This document shows, one piece after another, positions 23,620-36,258 of a stretch of 64,000 bases of DNA (the stretch's first letter is position 1; every line of letters starts with the position of its first letter). The stretch is from Clusia tigrina (Eukaryota > Arthropoda > Insecta > Diptera > Clusiidae). Below the pieces are notes generated by a model. That model worked only from the letters and a program-made list of their open reading frames with translations, made no database searches and was not told the DNA's origin. The stretch is taken from assembly GCA_920105625.2 (NCBI GenBank), contig OV050032.1, positions 71,157,879 through 71,221,878 of the forward strand, in the 5' to 3' direction. The translations under genes were made by a program, and so were the position numbers.

Positions 23620-25145
23620 TTTGATGGAGGGTTTCTTTGCAATTTACGTTCGATGGCGTAAAAGCGTTGTAATGCGATAGCTTTCGAGTCTCCAAGAGGG
23701 CTTGCGTTATCAACGAAAGGCAAGCGCACAAAGAACTGTCCGTTCGCTGCTCGACACACCGTTTGGTTGAAAAATGCTTCGCAAGTTCTTTCTATCGCTG
23801 TTAGCGGCGGGCTGTTGGTGTCAAATTCTTCTAGCTGCCAGAAACGCTCGAGCTGTTGGGTTAATGATTCATCTTCATTCGTAACTCCAATACCGCAGAA
23901 CGTAGTCTCAGCTGTTGATGGAACTGTGATGTGTCCACCAAGCACCCATCCGAACACGGTGTTTTGCAATATGGGGAGTCCGGTTCCCAATTTGATTTGG
24001 CCGCCTACTAGCAATTCCAGATAACATTCGTTGCCTATAAGAATGTCAATTGGACCTGATTGATTAAACTCCGGATCAGCCAATTGAATATTTTTAGGAA
24101 TAGGCCAGGCTGTCACGTCGAAACTCTGTGTTGGCAGTGGATGTGTAATTTTTGGCAGTATGACAACTTCAATTCGGGCTGAGTAACTAGTCAATCGTGA
24201 CTCAAGTTTAATGTTGGCTCGGTGAGTAGCGCGTTGTTGAATTTCCCCAATTCCATCAAAGTACTGTGGATTGTATTGTGTTGGTAATCCGAGCTTCTTT
24301 GCCAACCTGTCCGTAATGTAGTTTGTCTGCGAACCGCCGTCCAAAATTGCACGGCATTGAAATTCATTGCCACGGAAGTCATTGACTTTTAAGACGACAG
24401 TGCTCAACAGCACATGTTTCACGCCCGCACGATTGACCGGGGACACTAATGAAGTGGTGAGTGGTTTTTCTATGGCACTGGTATAGCTATGTAACTCCAC
24501 GGTAGGCTCACTTACGAATGTTGTGAGTGTCTGAGATGACCCTTGACTGGACTGACCCGAGTTATTGGATGGGCCCTTAGCTAGCTGTTGATCAAAATGC
24601 ACTAATGAGTTGTGCTTCTTGTTGCATTTGGTGCATCCTCTCATTGAACAAGTTTTCGATGTATGGCCATTTTTCATACAATTCGCACATAACTTGTGTT
24701 GTTTAATTATATCAAAACGCTGATGCGGCGTTTTCGCCAAGAATTGTGCGCATGCAAAAAGTTGCTGATTGCCTTTGCATATGAGGCAGCCCGTTGCGGC
24801 CTTGGTTGCTGAGAATAGCGTTGAATGATACTTCGCGTTTGTCGATTTATTGTTGATAATTTTGTGTTGTGGTTCTCGGTCTTCACATGATTGAAAACGT
24901 TTTTCTAAGAATTTCAAAAGGCGGTCAATGGGTTGGAACTCCTGAGGCTGATCTAGCGTCAGTTCATACTCGGTTCTTGACGTTATATCTAACTTCTGCA
25001 ATAAAAGATACTCCAAAATTGTGTGGAAGCTATCTACGGGAACTCCTTGGCTTTTTAACGCGTAAATGCATTCCTTGGCTGCTTCGTGTACAGTTTTCAG
25101 CGTTGAGCCCATTTCACTGCTAGCATTCTTTATATTAAACAGCAC
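23580..25145 (-). pseudogene. gag-pol: Gag C terminus and aspartic protease, copy 2
   Basis: Same layout as copy 1: three zinc knuckles, protease motif ILDGGSQTNYIT, and a frame that runs into the shared protease-RT frameshift. The first knuckle reads CLICKGNQQLFAC, so its metal-binding His is replaced by Gln, a change specific to this copy. Confidence 0.82.
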
Positions 25146-26010
25146 AAGATTTGCCAGGCTGCGTCATAGTTTTCCTCGCATGCTGGCAAGTGACCGATGA
25201 GTGCTTTAGCTTCTCCGGTTACGTTGGCAGCCAAGTAAAACATTTTTTGTGTGTTGCTTATTGGCTGAGTATGTATCATCTTAACATACAAATCGCGAAA
25301 TGGTATCCACGTTGAATAGCTACCGTCAAAAACTGGCAAGGTAACTTTAGGCAAATGCACATTTAATGCCTGTGGTATGGTGTGGATTGGCGTGGAGTTG
25401 CTCGGTGTACTGACTGGAATATGTTGTCGTAACTTAATGAGTACGTTTTGAAGCGCATCTTCGATCTCGTAGAATTTGTCCGCATCATAACCATCAATTT
25501 CCGCCAGGTTTGTTCGTTGCCATATCCATTGGTTATTTTGCACCAGATTATCGTTGTAACGTATCAATAGTTTTGTTTTGATATCATAGTACACTGGTGG
25601 ATGTGACTGATCAGTTTCCGAGTGCACATCCCCAATGACTCGAGAAATTGCACGCACCAACGTCTTTTGCTGCCGTACTAGGGCTAAGAGTCCATCGCCT
25701 TCCTGATCGCTGGTTCGCGGTGTGCTGTCCTTGCGGTTAGAGCCTCCTTGATGGACGTGGAAGGGAACTTCAAGTTGCAAGGCGTTTTACGCTTTTCTCC
25801 TTCCTCATTGATGATGTGCTGGAATTTGGTGAACAGCCAGTCGTAGAGGTTTGCTACGTTGCCTCTATAATCCTGTTTGAAGTACTCATGATTACGGTCT
25901 TGTGTGTCCTTTTTAAAGTTGCTCACCAGTTGCTCTATTGCCGAGCCCACTTCATACTGTGCCCTGGTCAACTTGTCCAACTGCTCAATTGTTTCTTGGT
26001 GATGCGCCAT
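25130..26010 (-). pseudogene. gag: Gag N terminus and core, copy 2 (deleted and frameshifted)
   Basis: The N-terminal segment (25684-26010) is 108 codons instead of 141 because of a 99-nt in-frame deletion (DTQDRNHEYF) near 25894. The core (25130-25780) is in a different frame through the indel common to copies 1-6 and ends at the common ILCCLI stop. Confidence 0.8.
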
Positions 26011-26076
26011 CCTTCAGAATCTCGCCTTGTGGTCAACAGGAGATCGTGAGTTCTTATCTCGCCGGGGCCTCCAAAA

Positions 26077-26571
26077 TGTTTCTATACCGATTAGTTGTTT
26101 TACTAATCGGTTGCCGATTCCTTGGGTGCAATACCGAAGGATCGTGATGATGACTTCAAGTGCAATACTGAAGTCTGATATCTCTTTGGGTACAGTACCG
26201 AAAGAGTGTTGTGGTTAATCAAGTATTAATTTTGAATTAACCTTGTGGTTGAAAGTGGCGACAAAGAAAACACTGTTGAATGGTTGACTTCAAAAGTATA
26301 TCTCAATTTTTATTTATAAATTGATTGAATTTATATTATAATTTTGATTATGCTACAGAAATAAATATATTTGTGGTGTCTGCAAGTATGTGCAAGGCAC
26401 GTGCGTACGTAGGGCAAATTAATACTTTAGCCCGCACGTGTACGGAAATGCTGATGAGGCTTCACACGCTGTATATACGTTCATCGGGTGTACTGCTTAT
26501 TCTGCGCTCACGAGCGGGCATTGGTGATGGGAATTGCTGATTGGAGTTTTGCGTTGGAGCAGGTACAAACA
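26077..26571 (-). repeat. LTR C, shared between copies 2 and 3
   Basis: The LTR is 495 bp; 8 bp are missing at gcaaggcacgtgcg, where the others read gcaaggcaccagcgtttgtg. It carries gcaagtatg like LTRs E and H, against gcaattatg in A, B, D and G. The adjacent purine tract has one base changed. Confidence 0.95.
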
Positions 26572-26606
26572 TCCTCTCGCCTGTTGAGCATATTCTCAAC
26601 TTCGAA

Positions 26607-28458
26607 TTAAATGCTGTTTGCGCGTACCCGTACTCGAAAATCTGGAGCTCGTCGCCTCTTTTGCTTCGAATATCGCTGGTAAGAGATCCAGATTAGACAG
26701 ATCAATGTGATGAGCAAAGTGATATATCCGATGCTGAACTGATGGACTTCTCGGCTCTTAAGCGGTAGATCCATTTGCTCATTGTTTTGCAATTGTTGCA
26801 CATGTTCATGTAGGACTTGAACATCGTCCGTCAGGTTGGACAGGTTTTCTAATGAGTGTGTTGCAGCCATTATATAATCTGCGATCAACTCAGTTAGATT
26901 CACTTTCGATATGATCGTGCTGGTGACCTTTGAAACATATGTCCGATGTGCCATTATGGATGTATACTCATCTCTTATGGTGCATCCTTGTCTCAAGGTT
27001 AAGGTTCCTATTCCCTCCAGTAATTCTGTAAGGATGTCTGAACCGCAGATGACGCTGATTGTACGAGCTGGCTGTGCGATGTAGATCCATGAGTTTTCTT
27101 TAAGTAATGGAATCCATTGAGGTGAGTCGTGTGTGCGATGAACCTTGCAGCTTTTTGGGTTTGGAGTTTGACATAATATTTCCATCTCACATAGTCGATT
27201 GGTTGATGTAATGCGATGTGTTGGATGTAATTGCTTGCATACATGCAAATTAGAATTGAATGCAGTGCATGTTGACAATTCTCCTGCTGATAACGAATAA
27301 TATTTGTCTCGATGTAGATTAGTGACTATATACTCGATTGTCCCTTCCAACATGAAAATTCCAGTGCCTCCCAATATATGTAGTCGAGTCACATGTACCA
27401 ATTCGAATGGTTCTTGATTAGTTAATGGTAACTTAAGACGCACAATCATCTCAGTTGGCGTGATGCGTGCTTCCACAGAGATGAGTTTAAGGGTCTCAAT
27501 GGTATTCTTGCTGGGAACTTGTAACGTTGGTGGGAGATGGTCTTTGATTGCTCTCAGTTGTTGTTGCAGCTGAGACGGATACAGCAAAAGAGGATTGAGC
27601 TGTCCATGATGTGTGTCCGTCAGTACATCTAAAAAGAGCTCTTGATTTGGTTGGTAGTCCTGCATAGCCATAAGTACTCGACCGGACATCGCATTAAACA
27701 TTTCGGCTATTACATGGTGGGATTCTGACTTTGTGAAGTTGTCCTGCTGGCTATATAAATATTTTATTTGCTTGTGTAGTTGTTGAATTTGATCGTCAGA
27801 TTTCTTTAAAATATTGCTAGTGGAGTCAATTACCGATGTTTGGTTTCGAATTAGGTGCAGAAGATGTTCTTCGTTGCGGGATATGCCGTTCATCGTTGCA
27901 GACATTTCTTTAGCATAGTTGGAGTCCAAAATTCCAAACAACGCATTAGACAAGCTTCCAACAATTGCTAATGGAGCGTCTCGCCGTTGACGATGGATTT
28001 GTTCGTCGTATTGTAAGTACTCATCATCTTGTTGGATTAGCTGCCATTTAGTACGGAACTGGTCCACAGTTTTCTCACAATTAATTGTACCGCTTTGGAT
28101 ACGTGAACACGCTCGCTGCATTGCAGTTATTCCTTGCATTATGTTGTTGCGCTCAAGCCAGTATTGGGACATATTGTAATACACAACTATATTCCAATCT
28201 GTTGTTGTTAAGTAAGTCAGACCCAATTTTTTCGAAATAGAGTCCTGTTTGACTTCCGAAAGGTACCTTAGTAATGGAGTCATCACCTGCTACTAGAGCA
28301 ATTAGAAAGCATATGCATAGCAACAATACTGACGAGGGTGACACAGATCGTCTTCGCTTAGCTGGTGTATGACTTATGCCGTCTTTGAGATTTGTGGCTT
28401 CTTCTACTGGAGCTGGATGCTTATCAGGTTGTTCTACTGGATTACTTTCGGTAGACAT
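26607..28458 (-). pseudogene. env: envelope glycoprotein, copy 3 (one frameshift)
   Basis: A 559-codon frame (26607-28286) covers nearly the whole ectodomain, the RQRR cleavage site with its hydrophobic follow-on, and the membrane anchor. The leader region lies in a second frame that is continuous with integrase (28153-29448). One extra base near 28230 (cccaattttttcg against cccattttttcg) separates them. Apart from this single indel, env is open from leader to stop. Confidence 0.85.
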
Positions 28459-29448
28459 GGGTAATGGCGCGAGTAAATGGACGCCTCTTCTGGTGAGGCC
28501 TGTTGAAGTTCGAATTTCCGCTACTCGCACTAGGCCGTCAGCACCAGGAAATGTTTGAGTTACTCGACCAAGCCGCCATTTAATAACTGGCAAGTTATCC
28601 TCCTTCATTAATACCATTGTACCAGGCTGTAAATTATGACGCATGGTCTTCCATTTGTAGCAATGCTGGAGTTGGTTTAGATACTCCTTACTCCACCGAC
28701 TCCAAAATTCCTGTTTCAACCTTGTGACTAAGTCCCATTGCTTCAGTAAATATATGTTCAGATTCTCAGTGGGCTGGTCGACAACACTTGTCAATGGTGC
28801 ACCTGTTAAGAAGAGACCTGGAGCTAATGCTGCGTAATCGTGTGGATCATCTGACATAGGAGTCAGCGGCCGCGAGTTAAGAATGGCTTCTATTTCAACC
28901 AGAACTGTCTCTAACTCTTCGTATTTTAATCGGGCATTGGACAAACTTTTGTAAAATAGATTCTTTGCCGATTTAACCGCTGCTTCCCATAAGCCGCCAA
29001 AATGTGGCGATCTAGCAGGTGCGAAATGAAACTCGATTCCCTTGTGTGCGCAGAATTTCATCAGCTGTGATTTGGTATCTACGTTGTGGATGATGTCCGC
29101 AATCTGTCTCAATTGATTTCGTGCTCCTACGAAATTAGTCGCGTTGTCACAATGAAGATGCCGACAGTTCCCTCTTCGGCTCACAAATCTCTTCAAGGCT
29201 CCGATAAAGGCGTTGGCTGTAAGGTTGCTTACCACTTCAATGTGTACGGCCTTAGTTGCAAAGCAACAAAATATCGCCACATAACACTTTTGTGGCGTCT
29301 TTCCCCTTTGATTGTAATGAAAATTAAATGGCCCACAAAAATCGACTCCAGCGTGAATGAAAGGTTTATTTTGGTTGAACCCGCGATGCAGGTAACTGTC
29401 CCATGAGTTGCTGCAATGACTTCGGCATAGCTTTAGTGCAAGATACAC
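28459..29448 (-). pseudogene. pol: integrase core and tail, copy 3
   Basis: The DDE core (GVDFCGPF, HCDNATNF, GGLWEAA) and DUF5641-like tail are intact and read straight on into the env leader. The first 26 or so codons of this frame (MYLALKLC...) are an out-of-phase reading of the zinc finger-core linker, caused by an extra T at ttattttggttg (29368-29379), shared with copies 4 and 6. Confidence 0.82.
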
Positions 29449-31494
29449 AGTTTTTCATGATTGATCTGGCTATTGTTTTCGCATTAACCGGCCAATAAGC
29501 TTCCCGTGTCGCTGCTACTAGACCTGCTGGGCCAACATTCTTGTTATCAATGTGGATGTGTGTCATCAATATTTTAGTGATATCACTCCGATATGGCAAT
29601 AGGGCTTGATATTTTGCTTCATGTGGTAGGGCTGAATTTGCTAATCGTCCTCCTACCCGCATAATGTCGTCTTTATCCAGAAATAGTGTAAGATCACCCA
29701 TCCCTCTTCCAACTGGTTTGTTGTGCTTGAGAAGTTTATATTCAGGATTGAATGCTTGTCTCTGCAGGTCCTTGATTATAGTCTGAGTAGCACCTTTAAT
29801 TTCTTCTGCGTCGAGGTCGATGGATGTTTGAACTGGCACATTACGACAATTTTTAATGAATCGAAGTGCATATGCGGTGACTCTTTGAAGATGTGTCCAT
29901 GAATTTCGATAGTCAATCATTGAAGTAAACGACGGAATCTGTGACGTAGTAAGACATCCCTGTCTCTTTTCTAATTCTGTGGTTGCATTGGCTGATGCCG
30001 CTGGCCACGATGACGGTGGTCCGTATAGAAACAGTGGTCCATAAAACCACATGCCTTGTTGTTTGAATTGACCCGGGTTGATGCCTCGTGTGATCATGTC
30101 TGCCGGGTTTTTGTCTGTAGGTACGTGACGCCATTGTTGCTTCACCGTTACTTCTTGTATAGCTGCCACTCGATTTGCCACAAAGGTGTGATAGGAAGAC
30201 GAACTGGCAGAGATCCAGGCTAGCGTCACTTCAGAGTCTGACCACAGAAAGCATTCGCCTGTCCATTGTAAAATATGTTTTACCCTGTCCAATAACTGGG
30301 CTGCTAACCGTGCAGCACAGAGCTCCAGCCGAGGGAGCGTTTGTTGTTTTGGTGGTGTAGTCTTTGATCTAGAACACAACAGCTGAACACTCACAGATCC
30401 ATCTGTTTTTATCGACCTTGCATAAATAACAGCGCCATAGGCCTGCTCGGATGCATCGGCAAAAGCGTGTAATTCTCTCTGATGCACATTGTCCTTTGTG
30501 GTTGGAAATACGTAGCGTGAAATTTGCAAGTTCTCAAGTTCCTGGATGTTTTCTCTAAACTGGCTCCAGAAGGTATGCAAGTCCATAGGGAGCGCTTCGT
30601 CCCAGCTTAATTTTAGACGCCACAGCGATTTCATGAATATTTTTGCACATGAAACAACTGGTGACAAAAAACCTATTGGGTCGAAAATATGCGCGATGTC
30701 CGACAGTACTTGGCGTTTCGTTATTTTGGCTGTTGTGCTCCATTTGGTCCTTATTAGGAAGTAATCAGTCCCAGGTTGCCACGTTAAACCAAGCGTTGTG
30801 ATGATAAAACTATCGTTGTCAAAATTCAATTGGATTGCTCGATCCTCTGCGTTGATGTTCGTTAACAGTGTTTTATTACTCGCACACCATTTCCTCAACT
30901 TAAAACCTGCTGACTTGGTGAGGGAGTTCAATTCCTCCTGCACGTGCAAGGCTTCTGCTAATGTGTCGGCTCCACTCATAACATCGTCCACATAAAAATC
31001 TCGTTGTAAGCATCTGGAGCTGTGCGAATATTGTGTGCTATGTTCCTTGGCTAATATGCGTAGACATTTTATCGCCAAATATGGTGCCGATGTGACTCCA
31101 TAAGTCACTGTGTTTAATTGGTAACTTTTCAGAGGTTCGCTTGGCGTGTTCCTCCACAAGATTAGTTGATGCTTGCGGTCAGCTTCGTTCACGATAATTT
31201 GTCTGTACATTTTCTCGATATCTGCTGTAAAAACATATCTGCGTACTCGAAATCTCAAAGAACCGCAAATAAGTCTTCTTGAAGTTTTGGACCTGGTAGT
31301 AGCACATTGTTCAATGATACATTTGTTGACGTCTTCATTGATGCGTCGAACACGACACGCAACTTTGTGGTGGTGCTGTCTGGCTTCAGAATGCAGTGGT
31401 GAGGTAAGAAGTAGTGGGGTTGGTTTATGCTTCCGCTAACTTCTTCCATGTGACCTAGCCGCAGGTATTCCTCCATGAAGGCCGTATACTGCAT
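29366..31494 (-). pseudogene. pol: reverse transcriptase, RNase H and integrase zinc finger, copy 3
   Basis: A 630-codon frame (29366-31258) covers the RT palm (YVDD), RNase H (Asp, Glu and Asp all present) and the integrase HHCC finger without a break, because the Ser codon at the RNase H-integrase boundary is not mutated. It ends at the extra T of the integrase linker. The RT fingers (31255-31494) are in another frame owing to the shortened A run also seen in copies 1 and 2. Confidence 0.83.
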
Positions 31495-33032
31495 TTTGAT
31501 GGAGGGTTTCTTTGCAATTTACGTTCGATGGCGTAAAAGCGTTGTAATGCAATAGCTTTCGAGTCTCCAAGAGGGCTTGCGTTATCAACGAAAGGCAAAC
31601 GCACAACGAACTGTCCGTTCGCTGCTCGACACACCGTTTGGTTGAAAAATGCTTCGCAATTTCTTTCTATCGCTGTTAGCGGCGGGCTGTTGGTGTCAAA
31701 TTCTTCTAGCTGCCAGAAACGATCGAGCTGTTGGGTTAATGATTCATCTTCATTCGTAACTCCAATACCGCAGAACGTAGTCTCAGCTGTTGATGGAACT
31801 GTGATGTGTCCACCAAGCACCCATCCGAACACGGTGTTTTGCAATATGGGGAGTCCGGTTCCCAATTTGATTTGGCCGACTACTAGCAATTCCAGATAAC
31901 ATTCGTTGCCTATAAGAATGTCAATTGGACCTGATTGATTAAACTCCGGATCAGCCAATTGAATATTTTTAGGAATAGGCCAGGCTGTCACGTCGAAACT
32001 CTGAGTTGGCAGTGGATGTGTAATTTTTGGCAGTATGACAACTTCAATTCGGGCTGAGTAACTAGTCAATCGTGACTCAAGTTTAATGTTGGCTCGGTGA
32101 GTAGCGCGTTGTTGAATTTCCCCAATTCCATCAAAGTACTGTGGATTGTATTGTGTTGGTAATCCGAGCTTCTTTGCCAACCTGTCCGTAATGTAGTTTG
32201 TCTGCGAACCGCCGTCCAAAATTGCACGGCATTGAAATTCATTGCCACGGAAGTCATTGACTTTTAAGACGACAGTGCTCAACAGCACATGTTTCACGCC
32301 CGCACGATTGACCGGGGACACTAATGAAGTGGTGAGTGGTTTTTCTATGGCACTGGTATAGCTATGTAACTCCACGGTAGGCTCACTTACGAATGTTGTG
32401 AGTGTCTGAGATGACTCTTGACTGGACTGACCCGAGTTATTGGATGGGCCCTTAGCTAGCTGTTGATCAAAATGCACTAATGAGTTGTGCTTTTTGTTGC
32501 ATTTGGTGCATCCTCTCATTGAACAAGTTTTCGATATATGGCCATTTTTCATACAATTCGCACATAACTTGTGTTGTTTAATTATATCAAAACGCTGATG
32601 CGGCGTTTTCGCCAAGAATTGTGCGCATGCAAAAAGTTGGTGATTGCCTTTGCATATGAGGCAGCCCGTTGCGGCCTTGGTTGCTGAGAATAGCGTTGAA
32701 TGATACTTCGCGTTTGTCGATTTATTGTTGATAATTTTGTGTTGTGGTTCTCGGTCTTCACATGATTGAAAACGTTTTTCTAAGAATTTCAATAGGCGGT
32801 CAATGGGTTGGAACTCCTGAGGCTGATCTAGCGTCAGTTCATACTCGGATCTTGACGTTTTATCTAACTTCTGCAATAAAAGATACTCCAAAATTGTGTG
32901 GAAGCTATCTACGGGAACTCCTTGGCTTTTTAACGCGTAAATGCATTCGTTGGCTGCTTCGTGTACAGTTTTAAGCGTTGAGCCCATTTCACTGCTAGCA
33001 TTCTTTATATTAAACAGCACAAGATTTGCCAA
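31455..33032 (-). pseudogene. gag-pol: Gag C terminus and aspartic protease, copy 3
   Basis: All three zinc knuckles keep their metal ligands (CLICKGNHQLFAC, CANCMKNGHISKTC, CTKCNKKHNSLVH). The protease has ILDGGSQTNYIT. The frame reaches the shared protease-RT frameshift at 31455. It could be extended upstream through MANLVLFN only by a non-ATG codon, so its start is the result of the gag-core break rather than a real initiation site. Confidence 0.82.
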
Positions 33033-33984
33033 GCTGCGTCATAGTTTTCCTCGCATGCTGGCAAGTGACCGATGAGTGCTTTAGCTTCTCCGGTTACGTT
33101 GGCAGCCAAGTAAAACATTTTTTGTGTGTTGCTTATTGGCTGAGTATGTATCATCTTAACATACAAATCGCGAAATGGTATCCACGTTGAATAGCTACCG
33201 TCAAAAACTGGCAAGGTAACTTTAGGCAAATGCACATTTAATGCCTGTGGTATGGTGTGGATTGGCGTGGAGATGCTCGGTGTACTGGCTGGAATATGTT
33301 GTCGTAACTTAATGAGTACGTTTTGAAACGCATCTTCGATCTCGTAGAATTTGTCCGCATCATAAGCATCAATTTCCGCCAGGTTTGTTCGTTGCCATAT
33401 CCATTGGTTATTTTGCACCAGATTATCGTTGTAACGTATCAATAGTTTTGTTTTGATATCATAGTACACTGGTGGATGTGACTGATCAGTTTCCGAGTGC
33501 ACATCCCCAATGACTCGAGAAATTGCACGCACCAACGCCTTTTGCAGCCGTACTAGGGCTAAGAGTCCATCGCCTTCCTGATGGCTGGTTCGCGGTGTGC
33601 TGTCCTTGCGGTTAGAGCCTCCTTGATGGACGTGGAAGAGAACTTCAAGTTGCAAGGCGTTTTACGCTTTTCTCCTTACTCATTGATGATGTGCTGTAAT
33701 TTGGTGAACAGCCAGTCGTAGAGGTTTGCTACGTTGCCTCTATAATCCTGTTTGAAGTACTCATGATTAACTTCGTCTAGCTCGAGTACGAGATGATGTT
33801 GATGTTCGAATGTAGACCATGCCTCCTTCAGAGTCTTCATGCGTTTACTGGCATATTCGATGGTTTTACGGTCTTGTGTGTCCTTTTTAAAGTTGCTCAC
33901 CAGTTGCTCTATTGCCGAGCCCACTTCATACTGTGCCCTGGTCAACTTGTCCAACTGCTCAATTGTTTCTTGGTGATGCGCCAT
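33005..33984 (-). pseudogene. gag: Gag N terminus and core, copy 3 (nonsense and frameshift)
   Basis: The N-terminal frame stops after QHIINE at a TAA (33676-33678) where the other copies have GAG or GAA for Glu. The DUF1759-like core (33005-33655) is complete to the common ILCCLI end. The nonsense codon is private to this copy and therefore later than the duplications. Confidence 0.82.
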
Positions 33985-34050
33985 CCTTCAGAATCTCGCC
34001 TTGTGGTAAACAGACGATCGTGAGTTCTTATCTCGCCGGGGCCTCCAAAA

Positions 34051-34553
34051 TGTTTCTATACCGATTAGTTGGTTTACTAATCGGTTGCCGATTCCTTGGA
34101 TGCAATACCGAAGGATCGTGATGATGACTTCAAGTGCAATACTGAAGTCTGATATCTCTTTGGGTACAGTACCGAAAGAGTGTTGTGGTTAATCAAGTAT
34201 TAATTTTGAATTAACCTTGTGGTTGAAAGTGGCGACAAAGAAAACACTGTTGAATGGTTGACTTCAAAAGTATATCTCAATTTTTATTTATAAATTGATT
34301 GAATTTATATTATAATTTTGATTATGCTACAGAAATAAATATATTTGTGGTGTCTGCAATTATGTGCAAGGCACCAGCGTTTGTGCGTACGTAGGGTAAA
34401 TTAATACTTTAGCCCGCATGTGTACGGAAATGCTGATGAGGCTTCACACGCTGTATATCCGTTCATCGGGTGTACTGCTTATTCTGCGTTCACGAGCGGG
34501 CATTGGTGATGGGAATTGCTGATTGGAGTTTTGCGTTGGAGCAGGTACAAACA
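34051..34553 (-). repeat. LTR D, shared between copies 3 and 4
   Basis: A standard 503-bp LTR. Private changes include ccttggatgc near 34097 and cccgcatgtg near 34414. The purine tract beside it reads GGCGGGACGA. Confidence 0.95.
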
Positions 34554-34588
34554 TCGTCCCGCCTGTTGAGCATATTCTCAACTTCGAA

Positions 34589-35203
34589 TTAAATGCTGTT
34601 TGCGCGTACCCGTACTCGAAAATCTGGAGCTCGTCGCCTCTTTTGCTTCCAATATCGCTGGTGAGAGATCCAGATAAGACAGATCAATGTGATGAGCAAA
34701 CTGATATATCCGATGCTGAACTGATGGACTTCTCGGCTCTTAAGCGGTAGATCCATTTGCTCATTGTTTTGCAATTGTTGCACATGTTCATGTAGGTCTT
34801 GAATATCGTCCGTCAGGTTGGACTGGCATTCTAATGAGTGTGTTGCAGCCATTATATAATCTGCGATCAACTCAGTTAGATACACTGGTGACCTTTGAAA
34901 CATATGTCCGATGTGCCATTATGGATGTATACTCATCTCTTATGGTGCATCCTTGTCTCAAGGTTAAGGTTCCTATTCCCTCCAGTAATTCTGTAAGGAT
35001 GTCTGAACCGCAGATGACGCTGATTGTACGAGCTGGCTGTGCGATGTAGATCCATGAGTTTTCTTTAAGTAATAGAATCCATTGAGGTGAGTCTTGTGTG
35101 CGATGAACCTTGCAGCTTTTTGGGTTTGGAGTTTGACATAATATTTCCATGTCACATAGTCGATTGGTTGATGTAATGCGATGTGTTGGATGTAATTGCT
35201 TGC
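34589..35203 (-). pseudogene. env: env 3' segment, copy 4
   Basis: The C-terminal ectodomain (34872-35150) and the membrane anchor part (34589-34903) are in different frames because of a 17-bp or so deletion (ttagatacactggtg). The segment ends at the solo LTR; the 5' part of env resumes at 36686 beyond it. Confidence 0.8.
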
Positions 35204-35207
35204 ATAC
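35204..35207. other. target-site duplication of the solo LTR, left
   Basis: The bases atac precede TGTAACG at 35208 and are repeated at 36682-36685 after TTCTTACA. The uninterrupted copies read gcttgcatacatgc here with a single atac, proving a 4-bp duplication, the usual length for Gypsy-type elements. Confidence 0.9.
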
Positions 35208-35450
35208 TGTAACGACTCTTTTTTATAGCTGGGGTAAAACTCAGCGGTTCCAGGGGTCGTATACAGAAAAATATAAAAATCCTGTGAGTTAAATTAATTT
35301 CAACGTATTTTTTTAGTGTATTGATTATGGACTCTTGTTAGTCCTTGCTCAAAACAATTCTACTTCCTTAACTCTATGTTTGTATAAATAACTTATTCAA
35401 TGTGTACTTGTTTTCATGTATCTACGTCCCGGTAAGTGTGTGTCTCTGTG

Positions 35451-35704
35451 ACTCAGTGGGAGAACGATTAAAAACCAGAAGCTCTCACTGAGTTCTTATG
35501 GTCTCTGTACGGCGTATGACTTAGCGGGAAAACGATTAAAAACCAGAGGTTCCCTCTAAGTCGCTAAGTCTCGGTGGTGTATGTGTCTCAGTGATTCAGT
35601 GGGAGAACGATTAAAAACCAGAGGCTCTCACTGAATCCCTATAGCCTCTGTCTGTGTATGGCTTAGCAAGAAAACGATTAAAAAACCAGATGTTCTCGCT
35701 AAGC
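35451..35704. repeat. four tandem stem-loops in the solo LTR
   Basis: Four units spaced about 67-75 bp form imperfect hairpins around a conserved loop aacgattaaaaaccag. Arms: actcagtgggag/ctctcactgagt (35451-35493); gacttagcggga/tccctctaagtc (35518-35562); gattcagtgggag/ctctcactgaatc (35593-35637); gcttagcaagaa/ttctcgctaagc (35661-35704). Left and right arms change together between units (cag with ctg, ttag with ctaa), and the units alternate between two stem types. The role is unknown. Confidence 0.8.
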
Positions 35705-36053
35705 TTTCTGTGTTCGTATTGTACTTTGTAGAGCTGTTGCTAGTCAGGATGCTGGTGATCGACGAAGAGCCCTACTGCCTGGGCTACGTGGCTTATATAG
35801 TCCCAGGTCGCAGCGGCTGACACATGTTGTTGTTCGCAGGCCACCGTTATGTGATTTTACTTCCGTTGGCCAGTAGTCGATTGTTGTTGTTGTGGCCGGC
35901 TTGTTGTTGTTGCAGTCAGGCTTGTTGGTGTTGCCGTCTTTTGCCCTTGGGCCACCTTTAACTTCTGACGGTCAGCCACCTCACTCCAACGGTCCCTGGT
36001 TAGCCTGCAGTATTGTTGCCTGCCAGCAGCGCTGTCCGGAATCCTGTAGTGTT

Positions 36054-36258
36054 GTTGTTGTTAAATATTTAATTTAACTGACAATCAGCATTTCCCTCTT
36101 GTGCTTCGCTCTCGTTTCTTCGTGTTGTTGTTAAATATTTAATTTAACTGACAACCAGCATTTCGTTTGTATTTCTCCTTCTGCTTGCTGGTCGTTGGCG
36201 TGGTGGTTGTTCTGTCGTTGTCCCTCTTGTGCTTCGCTCTCGTTTCTTCGTGTTGTTG
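36054..36258. repeat. direct repeats in the solo LTR
   Basis: A 41-bp sequence beginning gttgttgttaaatattt occurs at 36054-36094 and 36124-36164 with one difference (t/c). A 37-bp sequence beginning ccctcttgtgcttcgc occurs at 36094-36130 and 36222-36258. They suggest local duplication within the LTR. Confidence 0.75.

Larger units (their letters stand above)
20443..26076 (-). mobile_element. BEL/Pao copy 2, internal region with env deletion
   Basis: At 5634 bp this copy is short because about 1.74 kb is missing at 20722, from env codons near the C terminus back into the integrase tail. Gag also lacks about 0.1 kb. Copy 5 has the identical env junction (ggtattctagttatcc). It retains the longest unbroken pol frame of the array. 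Confidence 0.95.
26572..34050 (-). mobile_element. BEL/Pao copy 3, internal region
   Basis: This 7479-bp region is full length in structure. Lesions: env frameshift near 28230, integrase frameshift near 29372, RT and protease frameshifts shared with copies 1 and 2, gag nonsense at 33676 and the common gag breaks. The RNase H-integrase boundary is open here (Ser codon retained). Env and part of integrase resemble copy 7 (YQPNQELF, NLHVC, LKYEELETV). Confidence 0.95.
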
